Positions 1 through 5,861 of a DNA stretch of 10,820 nucleotides are shown one piece after another (within the stretch, counting starts at the first letter, position 1; each line of letters starts with the position of its first letter). Below the pieces are notes generated by a model. It was not told the origin of the DNA and made no database searches. It saw nothing but the letters and a program-made list of their open reading frames with translations. A program made the position numbers and the translations under genes. Source of the stretch: Candidatus Babelota bacterium (GTDB lineage: Bacteria; Babelota; Babeliae; Babelales; Babelaceae); contig PRDV01000046.1 of assembly GCA_003174035.1 (NCBI GenBank), positions 1 to 10,820 on the forward strand. The letters are read 5' to 3'.

Positions 1-963
1 AGTATGACCAAAGAGAGGAATAATAAATGCCGGCAGAAAAGTCCCCACCGTTACCAATAAAGCTCCACTCAGCCCTCGTGCTAAATATCCTACAAATGTT
101 GTTATAATGATAAAAGGAGAGGGAAGCGATCCAGAAAGAGCGAGGCCATCGATAAGTTGTTTTTGTGTCATCCAATGCCCGGCCTCTATCGCATCGCTTT
201 TTATGAAGGAAAGAACAGTATACACACTGCCAAACGAAAGCCCCCCATATTTGAGCCCCATCAAAAAAAGATTAAATAGGGAAGGCCTAGGAACATTCTC
301 TGTCGTCTGTGCAATGGGTTTACCGAATAAATAATAAGAAGTAACCATGGATAAGATGAGGATTATTAAAGCCACGAGCAAAATTTTTACCGATGTTCGT
401 TTGAAAAACTTTGATAATGTGCGCTCATCTCGTTGATTAACCAAGAAAGCATAGAGTAAACCAGCGCAGCTAAAGATAATTAAAAAATGAACATCATAAA
501 GTTCCGCAATAAACGCAAGAATGGCAATGAACCATAATGAATAGCTTTTCAAAATAGATTGCCCAAGTTCTTGCCCTCCTTTAACTACCCAGGCAATGAC
601 TGCTGGTTTAAGGCAAAATAAGATATCAGCAAAAAAAGGAGTGAGACCAAAAAGCGTATAAAGCCATGAGAGAAGAAGCATCAATAGAAAACCAGGAAGC
701 ATAAAGCCCAAGCCGGCGAGTAAGCCTCCCCACTTACCTCCGGCTAAAGTGCCAAAATAAACGCCTATTTCATGGGCTTCTGGTCCGGGCATCGCTTGAT
801 AAATAGCAATTAATCGGTTAAAGTGATCCTGGCTTATCCATTTTTCTTCAACGATGAGCTCTTTCCTCATTAAGGCAAGCTGGGCGATCGGCCCACCCCA
901 GGCTAAGAACCCAAAACGCAAAAAGCGTAAAAATATAGGTACAAGAGATTCAGTTTTATGCAT
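1..963 (-). CDS. chrA: Chromate transporter family protein (ChrA-like), C terminus cut by window edge
   Basis: I translated this frame by hand from ATG at 963 to base 1: 321 residues with no stop, so the 3' end lies outside the window. The protein is very hydrophobic and shows the two-half layout of long-chain CHR transporters. The first half has FGFLAWGGPIAQ (17-28), AMPGPEAHEIGVYFG (57-71) and a GG-rich turn before GFMLPGF (86-92). The second half begins near 230 with GLKYGGLSFGS (236-246) and has GSLPSPF (278-284) and GTFLPAF (307-313). Long-chain ChrA proteins are inner-membrane exporters of chromate, and some family members probably move other oxyanions. AAGGA lies 7 nt before the ATG, and the ATPase stop is only 21 nt upstream, so the gene is probably last or near-last in the metal operon. 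Family assignment is confident; chromate as substrate is not shown by sequence. Confidence 0.9.
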   Translation of the reverse strand, partial: MHKTESLVPIFLRFLRFGFLAWGGPIAQLALMRKELIVEEKWISQDHFNRLIAIYQAMPGPEAHEIGVYFGTLAGGKWGGLLAGLGFMLPGFLLMLLLSWLYTLFGLTPFFADILFCLKPAVIAWVVKGGQELGQSILKSYSLWFIAILAFIAELYDVHFLIIFSCAGLLYAFLVNQRDERTLSKFFKRTSVKILLVALIILILSMVTSYYLFGKPIAQTTENVPRPSLFNLFLMGLKYGGLSFGSVYTVLSFIKSDAIEAGHWMTQKQLIDGLALSGSLPSPFIIITTFVGYLARGLSGALLVTVGTFLPAFIIPLFGHT

Positions 964-984
964 CTTCACATCCTTCGAGGTCCC

Positions 985-2940
985 TTACGTTCGCTCATAG
1001 CGTATTAATCGAGCATTAAGTGCAACAATCACCGTACTCAACGACATAAGAACAGTCCCAAGAGCAGGAGTCAAGCTCAACCCGTAGGCTTCAAACAACC
1101 CCGCGGCGAGCGGTAGTGCCACTATATTATATCCTGTTGCCCATAGTATATTCTGTACTATTTTACGTCGTGAAAGAAGAGAAAGCCGTACAACATCAAG
1201 CACCTGTCGGGGATCACTTTTTACTAAGATGATATCAGCAGTTTCGCGAGCCACATCAGTTCCCGAGCCAATGGCTATTCCTATATCCGCAGCGGCAAGA
1301 GCCGGTGCATCATTGATCCCATCACCAACCATAGCTACTATTAAACCCTCAGCACGGAGTTTTTGTATCTCAGCTGCTTTACGGTCGGGAAGCACCGCAG
1401 CCATGACTATCTTAATTCTCAAGCGGTCAGCAACCGCGCGTGCAGCAGGAAGCGTATCTCCGGTAATCAAAGCGAGCGCTATGCCCTTCTTTTGTAATTC
1501 CCTACAGGCAACAATCGACTCTTCACGTAAGGTGTCAGAAAGCGCAATAATCCCTTCGAGCTGATCACCAAAAAAAATAAATGAAACTGTTTTACCCTGA
1601 TCGGTTAACGAACGAGCGCTTTCTTCATTAACCTTCTTTCCAAATGCTGCAAGTAATGCCTGATTACCTACTAACAGCTGCTTATCATTAATAAGCACTT
1701 GCACACCTTTACCGGGAAAAGTTTGACCAGAACGTGCTTGGGGTATGGTGAGCCCTTGATTCTGGGCTGCGTGACCAATAGCACGAGCAATGCTATGTTG
1801 CGCAAAGGGCTCAGTGCTCGCAGCGAGCGCAAGGAGCTCATTCTCATGCATCTGGCCATACGGCACTATATCAGTTACCTGGAATTCTCCCGTTGTCAGC
1901 GTTCCCGTCTTATCAAATACCACCATATCAAGCTGTGCTGCTTTTTCAAAAGCAGTTCTCGATCTTATAAGAAGGCCCTGTCGAGCAGCTAATACCGTAA
2001 TAACCATAATCACCAGGGGAATGGCCAGCCCTAAAGCATGAGGACATGCAGTAACCATAACCGTAACAAAACGCTCGACCGCATACGATAGCGGTGCTAA
2101 AAATACCCATATACTAAATGCTAAAGCTCCGATACCTAATGCAGCAGTTGTCAAAAGAAAGGCTGCCTTATCAGCCATGTCCTGGGCATGTGATTTGCTT
2201 TCCATAACCTGCCCTACTAAACCCATGACCTGCGCAATATAATTTTCCTGCTGATCTTTGGTTACGGTAATCACGAGAGAGCCGTTGCCATTAATCGATC
2301 CTGCAATAACCGCATTTCCGGCAGTCTTATACTGCGGGACTGATTCGCCCGTCAGCGCCGCTTCATTGATTTCTGATTCGCCCTTTATAATTGTACCATC
2401 TGCAGGAACTTTCTCTCCCGGTTTTACGATCAGCTGCATGCCTTTAGTTATTTCTGAAGTTATAATGTCATGCGTAGTATCGTCTGAAAACACATGGGCA
2501 GTATCGGGTAGAAGGCGAGTTAGTGCCTCTAAAGCGTGGGAAGCATCCTTGACCGACTTCATTTCAATCACGTGGCCAAGCAACATAACATCAATAAGCG
2601 TAACTAATTCAGGCCAGAACGGCATCCCGGATAAGCCAAAGACAACCGCAACGCTATAAAAGTAAGCAACGGTGAGAGCGATGCCAACAAGAGTCATCAT
2701 TCCGGGTTTTTTTGAGCCTATTTCCTGATAAAGCCCTCTCAAAAAAGGGGATCCACCGTACAGGTAAATAATAGTTGAAAGAATAAAGATAAGATATGCG
2801 GATCCTGGGAATGTGAAAATCGTGAAAACTAGCACAGGCACTGTGAGAGCCAAGCAGACATAAAAACGACGCTTTATATCTTCAAGATGCATCTCATGCC
2901 GACCTTCATGATGGTGTGTTTCATTCTTTTTAAAGTGCAT
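985..2940 (-). CDS. copB: P1B-type heavy-metal ATPase, CopB-like (CPH motif), copper/silver export
   Basis: This membrane ATPase is predicted to couple ATP hydrolysis to metal-ion export. Numbered from the ATG at 2940 (651 aa), it has TGES in the actuator domain (197-200), the CPH transmembrane metal motif (299-301), the phosphorylated Asp in DKTGTLT (D343) and GDGINDAP (539-546). The last membrane pair has GYN (603-605) and MSLST with a following Asn (632-636, N642). CPH plus these last two motifs mark the CopB-like P1B-3 group, assigned to Cu and Ag transport. There is no N-terminal HMA domain; instead a His-rich tail (HHHEGRHEMH) precedes about eight membrane segments. The usual HP pair of P1B nucleotide-binding domains reads HS (382-383). 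I prefer ATG at 2940 over the in-frame TTG at 2946: AGG sits 6 nt before the ATG, and the TTG would overlap the upstream gene. Family confidence is high; the exact metal is inferred. Confidence 0.95.
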   Translation of the reverse strand: MHFKKNETHHHEGRHEMHLEDIKRRFYVCLALTVPVLVFTIFTFPGSAYLIFILSTIIYLYGGSPFLRGLYQEIGSKKPGMMTLVGIALTVAYFYSVAVVFGLSGMPFWPELVTLIDVMLLGHVIEMKSVKDASHALEALTRLLPDTAHVFSDDTTHDIITSEITKGMQLIVKPGEKVPADGTIIKGESEINEAALTGESVPQYKTAGNAVIAGSINGNGSLVITVTKDQQENYIAQVMGLVGQVMESKSHAQDMADKAAFLLTTAALGIGALAFSIWVFLAPLSYAVERFVTVMVTACPHALGLAIPLVIMVITVLAARQGLLIRSRTAFEKAAQLDMVVFDKTGTLTTGEFQVTDIVPYGQMHENELLALAASTEPFAQHSIARAIGHAAQNQGLTIPQARSGQTFPGKGVQVLINDKQLLVGNQALLAAFGKKVNEESARSLTDQGKTVSFIFFGDQLEGIIALSDTLREESIVACRELQKKGIALALITGDTLPAARAVADRLRIKIVMAAVLPDRKAAEIQKLRAEGLIVAMVGDGINDAPALAAADIGIAIGSGTDVARETADIILVKSDPRQVLDVVRLSLLSRRKIVQNILWATGYNIVALPLAAGLFEAYGLSLTPALGTVLMSLSTVIVALNARLIRYERT

Positions 2941-2942
2941 AT

Positions 2943-3398
2943 TCAACCTAACTGCTGTCTTGCATACAAATAGATGATGGGTATGATTTGGTAACAGATC
3001 CCAAGCAAGAGGGAGATACCAATCACGGGGCCGGCGTCTGAGTTCGTCAACGTGTAATAACTTGCGATTGACAAGGGCACAAAAAGCATGAGCGCCGTTA
3101 TGAGCCCCGGAACATATGCTTTTGCTTTAATAGCACCTATACTGTGAACTAGTGCATTAATACCAAGAAGAGCGGCAACCGAAAGAGTAAACAGCGGAAA
3201 CTGGTTGCCAATAAATGGGATGCTACTGCAAAGCAGGATAAATAACCCATTAAAAATGATGGCAAATAAGGCCGTAATATATGGCGCAAAGGCAGGAACC
3301 ATTTTTCGCATATAGTGGTCAAAGCCACCAGGATAAACATATTCCTCAAAAATATGTAAGATTCCTGAAAGCGGGTAAAAATAGAATAGTGAATACAT
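2943..3398 (-). CDS. HXXEE-motif small membrane protein
   Basis: This 151-residue polytopic membrane protein has about four hydrophobic segments (roughly 40-58, 66-90, 98-115 and 124-146). Near the N terminus lies HIFEE (H15, E18, E19), the defining motif of the HXXEE family of unknown function. A second polar pair, N81 and H85 in NALVHSIGA, fits the conserved N...H element of that family. The His/Glu cluster inside the membrane suggests metal binding or a membrane hydrolase-like site, but no function is established to my knowledge. The start is firm: GAGAGGTG lies 5 nt upstream of the ATG. Its TGA stop is 2 nt before the ATG of the copper-type ATPase, so the two are almost certainly co-transcribed, which suggests a role in the same metal stress. 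Confidence 0.8.
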   Translation of the reverse strand: MYSLFYFYPLSGILHIFEEYVYPGGFDHYMRKMVPAFAPYITALFAIIFNGLFILLCSSIPFIGNQFPLFTLSVAALLGINALVHSIGAIKAKAYVPGLITALMLFVPLSIASYYTLTNSDAGPVIGISLLLGICYQIIPIIYLYARQQLG

Positions 3399-3419
3399 GA
3401 TAACACCTCTCTATGCTAA

Positions 3420-3448
3420 AAAATAGCAGAAAATATTCCGAGCGCCAA
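3420..3448 (-). promoter_or_regulatory. Candidate promoter of the HXXEE-ATPase-ChrA operon
   Basis: Read on the minus strand there is TTGGCG (3443-3448), a 17-nt spacer and TATTTT (3420-3425), each matching the sigma-70 consensus at four of six positions. The start codon lies about 22 nt beyond the -10. I see no clear MerR-type or CsoR-type operator palindrome. Confidence 0.4.
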
Positions 3449-3476
3449 TGAAATAGTTTTTGTTTGCATGATGAGG

Positions 3477-3482
3477 TATACT
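3477..3482 (+). promoter_or_regulatory. Candidate -10 box for the kinase/XRE pair
   Basis: TATACT on the plus strand matches the -10 consensus at five of six positions and lies 55 nt before the ATG at 3538. No good -35 is present at 16-18 nt spacing, which would fit a promoter dependent on or modulated by a regulator such as the downstream XRE protein. This is a weak call. Confidence 0.3.
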
Positions 3483-3537
3483 ATGAACTAGCTAATGTTG
3501 CTGTTTAACAATTTTGCTCAATAGAAATGGACGTTTA

Positions 3538-4350
3538 ATGGCTGCTAACTCAGGACAAATCCTACTTTTAAATGGAGTTTCGTCTTCAGGTAAAAGTACG
3601 ATTATACATGAGATACATAAAATCAATCCGGATATTAAGATACTTAAAGTTGACGATTGGTTTCCTGAAATATTACAAAAAAAAGCTGCCAGTTTCGGTT
3701 GGCAAGCAGGATCTGATGCAGGTCCCTGGCTCTACATCTGTAATCATGCCCATAGAACAACTGGTCAATATTACTTTGATACTCAAATACGAGAAATGTT
3801 TTTTGAAGGAGCAGCTATTGAGTTTTATCAAAAGGCTAAAGACATTGCTAAAAATCAGCAAAATGTGATTATCGATACTGTTTTAGAAAATGATAGAGAA
3901 CATAAAACTTTTGATGACTTTTTTAAAATCGATAAGGCATTAAAAGTTTTAATTTACTGCCCTATGAATGTACTACTCGAAAGAGTGGAAACTCGTAATA
4001 GATTAGAAATTGCCAGAGAATACAGAAATGCTTTTCAATCTTTTGAGCAATTTCCAGCACTGTATAAACTACAAGAAGCAAAGTCGGAAACCATTGTTGA
4101 TATAGTTGAAGCTGATGTACTGGAAGCTGCTTTAGAAAAAGCAATTCAAGAATTAATTAAGCATAATATTCCTGATCCATATTTACCTAAATTAAGCCAG
4201 TTTAAAATCGATTTTATAAAAAAATTCAGGCTTTCTGAAAAAAAGGAAGTTCTTCTTGTCGCAAAGCACACTTATGATTTAATTTTGAATAATTTCAAAG
4301 AAACTCCTGTAGAATCTGCAAAAACAATTCTCAAGCTTCTAAATTCTTAA
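3538..4350 (+). CDS. P-loop small-molecule kinase, chloramphenicol-phosphotransferase/zeta-toxin-like; putative toxin
   Basis: Counted from ATG 3538 this is a 270-residue cytosolic protein. It opens with a beta strand and a Walker A loop, GVSSSGKST (13-21, K19), followed by KVDD (37-40), whose Asp residues sit where chloramphenicol phosphotransferases carry the catalytic Asp. VIID (110-113) is a Walker-B-like strand, and CPMNVLLERVETRNR (141-155) with following Arg residues resembles the lid. Enzymes of this fold phosphorylate small molecules, such as chloramphenicol or, for zeta toxins, UDP-N-acetylglucosamine; the substrate cannot be read here. It is longer than a typical chloramphenicol phosphotransferase (about 180 aa), with an unexplained C-terminal part from about 207. 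The XRE gene 16 nt downstream suggests toxin and antitoxin. A TTG at 3514 would add 8 residues; ATG 3538 with GGA 6 nt upstream is preferred. Visibly more AT-rich than the metal operon. Confidence 0.75.
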   Translation: MAANSGQILLLNGVSSSGKSTIIHEIHKINPDIKILKVDDWFPEILQKKAASFGWQAGSDAGPWLYICNHAHRTTGQYYFDTQIREMFFEGAAIEFYQKAKDIAKNQQNVIIDTVLENDREHKTFDDFFKIDKALKVLIYCPMNVLLERVETRNRLEIAREYRNAFQSFEQFPALYKLQEAKSETIVDIVEADVLEAALEKAIQELIKHNIPDPYLPKLSQFKIDFIKKFRLSEKKEVLLVAKHTYDLILNNFKETPVESAKTILKLLNS

Positions 4351-4366
4351 AATAATAGGATGGCAT

Positions 4367-4675
4367 GTGTCTAAAGGGAAACCAAAAATAGAGAAAAATC
4401 CACATTTAGGTTCTACATTTGATTCATTCCTAAAAGAGATGGGCATATACGAGGAAATTAGGGTTGCTGCCATAAAGGAAATAGTGGCTGATCGATTAAA
4501 AGATGAAATGATCAAAAATCGAATCACTCAAGTTGAAATGGCTAAACGCATGGGAACCAGTCGAACTGTATTAAGGCGCTTGTTGGATCCTAAGAATGTT
4601 TCTGTCACATTGATTACTCTCGACAAAGCTGCAGCTGCTCTTGGAAAAAACTTGGAGATAACTTTTAAGAAATAG
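4367..4675 (+). CDS. XRE-family helix-turn-helix protein, putative antitoxin/autorepressor
   Basis: This 102-residue protein is predicted to bind DNA. The N-terminal part has NPHLGSTFDSFLKEMGIYEE (11-30), a segment I associate with a group of small XRE regulators paired with toxins. The helix-turn-helix spans about 54-75 (TQVEMAKRMGTSRTVLRRLL) and is followed by DPKNVSVTLITLDKAAAALG, the standard C-terminal part of the HTH_3 fold. It starts at GTG 4367, not ATG: AGGA at 4357-4360 sits 6 nt upstream, and nearby ATGs are out of frame. It lies 16 nt behind the kinase gene on the same strand, the toxin-first order seen in higBA-type systems. The likely role is to neutralise the kinase and repress the shared promoter. 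The fold is confident; the antitoxin role is inferred from context. Confidence 0.85.
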   Translation: MSKGKPKIEKNPHLGSTFDSFLKEMGIYEEIRVAAIKEIVADRLKDEMIKNRITQVEMAKRMGTSRTVLRRLLDPKNVSVTLITLDKAAAALGKNLEITFKK

Positions 4676-4729
4676 TGACAAAAGAATCATTATATTCAAC
4701 CTAATACTTGCGACACGTTATACACTTCT

Positions 4730-4781
4730 AAAAAAATTAAGGACATTAGATTAGCTGAAATAGCCTTATTAATGCCCTTAA
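4730..4781 (-). terminator. Rho-independent terminator of the NLTPEQ-repeat gene
   Basis: A 12-bp stem is formed by 4770-4781 and 4737-4748 around a 21-nt loop. On the minus strand the single imperfect pair is a G-U wobble. The stem is followed directly by AA and a run of seven T (4736-4730). It begins 19 nt after the TAA at 4800-4802. Read from the plus strand, the same stem has an A-C mismatch and no T-run, so it is a poor terminator for the XRE gene. Confidence 0.8.
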
Positions 4782-4799
4782 TCATTAGTTGTTAGAAAC

Positions 4800-5228
4800 T
4801 TAAGCGCCTGCTTGACCAAGGCGTTCTCGAAGAGCATCTCCTATTGCGCTTTTTAAAGTTTCTTTTTGTTCTGGTGTTAGATTCTCAACACGTGCATGAA
4901 TGTCTTGAATTATTCGAGCAACGAGCTGTAATCTTTGTTTAGGTGTTAGATTCGCTACAAAGTCGGCAATCCGCTCACGAACTGCTTCCTTGATACTGCT
5001 TTTTAATTCATCAATTTGTTCAGGTGTGAGATTCGCCCTCATCCGTTCAATTTTTGTCTGAATAGCGTCGGCTATTTGCTCGACTTTAGCTTGTTGTTCG
5101 GGTGTAAGATTTGCCCTGATTTCAGCAAGACGGACACGCGCGGATTCCGCTGTTGCTCCATTCATAGCCAACAGATTGACCGAAGTGACTAAAAGGGCTG
5201 CCACGTGTAGAGTTAAAAACTTATTCAT
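4800..5228 (-). CDS. Exported small protein of four NLTPEQ-type helical repeats
   Basis: The 142-residue protein begins with a signal peptide: MNK, then a hydrophobic run to about 22, with a plausible cleavage near GATA-ES (24-29). The rest is almost wholly four repeats starting NLTPEQ or NLTPKQ at 40, 66, 93 and 116, each followed by an amphipathic helix rich in Arg, Lys, Glu and Ala. The repeats recall the LTxxQ motif of Spy/CpxP periplasmic chaperones, but the regular tandem layout is not that of Spy itself, and I do not assign it there. A possible role is a periplasmic helical bundle, chaperone or protein-binding scaffold. An upstream in-frame ATG at 5306 is rejected because AAGGAG lies 6 nt before ATG 5228 and the extension would spoil the signal peptide. 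It has its own promoter and terminator, so it is probably monocistronic. Confidence 0.8.
   Translation of the reverse strand: MNKFLTLHVAALLVTSVNLLAMNGATAESARVRLAEIRANLTPEQQAKVEQIADAIQTKIERMRANLTPEQIDELKSSIKEAVRERIADFVANLTPKQRLQLVARIIQDIHARVENLTPEQKETLKSAIGDALRERLGQAGA
4803..5111 (-). repeat. Four tandem 23-27-residue protein repeats (NLTPEQ units)
   Basis: Units lie at 5034-5111, 4953-5033, 4884-4952 and 4803-4883, reading right to left. Each opens with N-L-T-P-E/K-Q. The first two and the third share a preceding A-N, and units 2 and 4 share LKS-I--A-RER. Spacing of the motifs is 26, 27 and 23 residues. The DNA copies are diverged, so the duplications are old or under protein-level selection. 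Confidence 0.85.
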
Positions 5229-5232
5229 AGTT

Positions 5233-5240
5233 TTCTCCTT
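5233..5240 (-). promoter_or_regulatory. Ribosome binding site that fixes the start at 5228
   Basis: AAGGAGAA on the minus strand, with its AAGGAG core 6 nt before ATG 5228. It selects the start that yields a clean signal peptide over the longer frame from 5306. Confidence 0.85.
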
Positions 5241-5273
5241 TGCATTGATTTGTTTATATGATACTACTCTACT

Positions 5274-5303
5274 ATTATACTCCATAAATATTTCAATTTG
5301 CAA
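5274..5303 (-). promoter_or_regulatory. Promoter of the NLTPEQ-repeat gene
   Basis: The minus strand reads TTGCAA (5298-5303), an 18-nt spacer and a perfect TATAAT (5274-5279). Transcription would start near 5267, giving a leader of about 40 nt. The region upstream (5304-5325) is very AT-rich with T-runs on the plus strand, possibly an UP-element-like stretch. Confidence 0.6.
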
Positions 5304-5407
5304 CAATTTTTTACAATTTTTTTGATGTTTTTATATGCAGCATGAGATGATTATTTTTTGCTATTTTAGGCAGACTACCAATTTCATTGAAGAGGGAAGG
5401 GTTTACT

Positions 5408-5452
5408 TTTTGATCGCGATGAAGCCAACAAACGATGATGCTTCCATCAAAA
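5408..5452. repeat. Imperfect inverted repeat downstream of the zinc-ribbon gene
   Basis: TTTTGAT (5408-5414) pairs with ATCAAAA (5446-5452). Inside, GATGAAGC (5418-5425) pairs with GCTTCCATC (5440-5448), which has one bulged base. The two pairings partly compete. It lies 27 nt past the stop of the zinc-ribbon gene and could form a 3' hairpin on its transcript, but no T-run follows on that strand. Weak as a terminator. Confidence 0.35.
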
Positions 5453-5478
5453 CTATTCTTATTTCACTAGTCTCGACC

Positions 5479-5775
5479 TTAATTATGCTTGCATGAGCAA
5501 TGACTCTTACCAGCCCAACGCTTAAGCGTTGACATATCTTTGGTAAAATAATCTCCAAGAAAGCTTGGTATATACATCGATGAAAGCTTGTCTTTGACCT
5601 TTTTTTTCATTTGATCAAGCGTGATGCCCGGATCGGTGAACTCGCCGCATTCATAACAATGGCTACAATAATCCTTACTTTTGTTACCATCTAATTCGGT
5701 ACCTCCACCAAGCCTATCTTTTGAAAGCGGCATTCCACAGCTTTGACAATAGGGACCCTTTGGTTTAAAAAACAT
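5479..5775 (-). CDS. Zinc-ribbon domain protein
   Basis: This 98-residue soluble protein carries the putative zinc-ribbon domain seen in many small bacterial proteins. CQSCGMPL (C10, C13) and YCSHCYECGEF (C37, C40, C43) supply the likely zinc ligands; a Gly-rich loop with GGGTELDG lies between them. After a helical stretch (51-86) it ends in SHCSCKHN (C93, C95), an additional Cys/His cluster that could bind metal. The usual C-terminal half of the family begins with a helix like the one at ITLDQMKKKV. Biochemical function is not known for the family. The start is firm, with AGGAG 4 nt upstream of the ATG. It follows the phospholipase gene after 86 nt on the same strand, so read-through is possible, but no functional link is evident. 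Confidence 0.8.
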   Translation of the reverse strand: MFFKPKGPYCQSCGMPLSKDRLGGGTELDGNKSKDYCSHCYECGEFTDPGITLDQMKKKVKDKLSSMYIPSFLGDYFTKDMSTLKRWAGKSHCSCKHN

Positions 5776-5861
5776 CGCTTCTCCTTCACTTTTGAATACC
5801 AGATCAAGGTACTCGATTTTTCACTAAATCTCAACAAGAACATTCCTACAAAAAATAAAAC

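Noticed and set aside
107..334. Plus-strand open frame of 75 codons
   Set aside because: It is antisense to the ChrA-like gene, whose translation shows both CHR halves.
1229..2659. Several plus-strand open frames (1229-1564, 1699-1992, 1790-2041, 2258-2659)
   Set aside because: They lie antisense inside the ATPase gene, whose frame carries every P-type ATPase motif. Their translations are Ser/Ala-rich and show no family features.
2941..2946. TTG start for the ATPase at 2946
   Set aside because: It leaves no room for its SD and overlaps the upstream stop; ATG 2940 has AGG at 6-nt spacing.
3149..3406. Overlapping minus-strand frame of 85 codons
   Set aside because: It overlaps the HXXEE gene in another frame; the HXXEE frame has the strong SD and the family motif.
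3514..3516. TTG start for the kinase at 3514
   Set aside because: No SD precedes it, and the added residues lie outside the P-loop fold; ATG 3538 is better.
3399..3537. Operator palindrome for the XRE protein or a metal regulator
   Set aside because: Only a 6-bp GTATAC palindrome is visible near the -10 box, and its flanks do not extend the symmetry.
5794..5814. Small hairpin with GAATACC/GGTACTC arms followed by T-run on the plus strand
   Set aside because: The T-run is on the plus strand, whereas both flanking genes are on the minus strand. The stem has a mismatch and sits just before the zinc-ribbon SD. It is probably chance.
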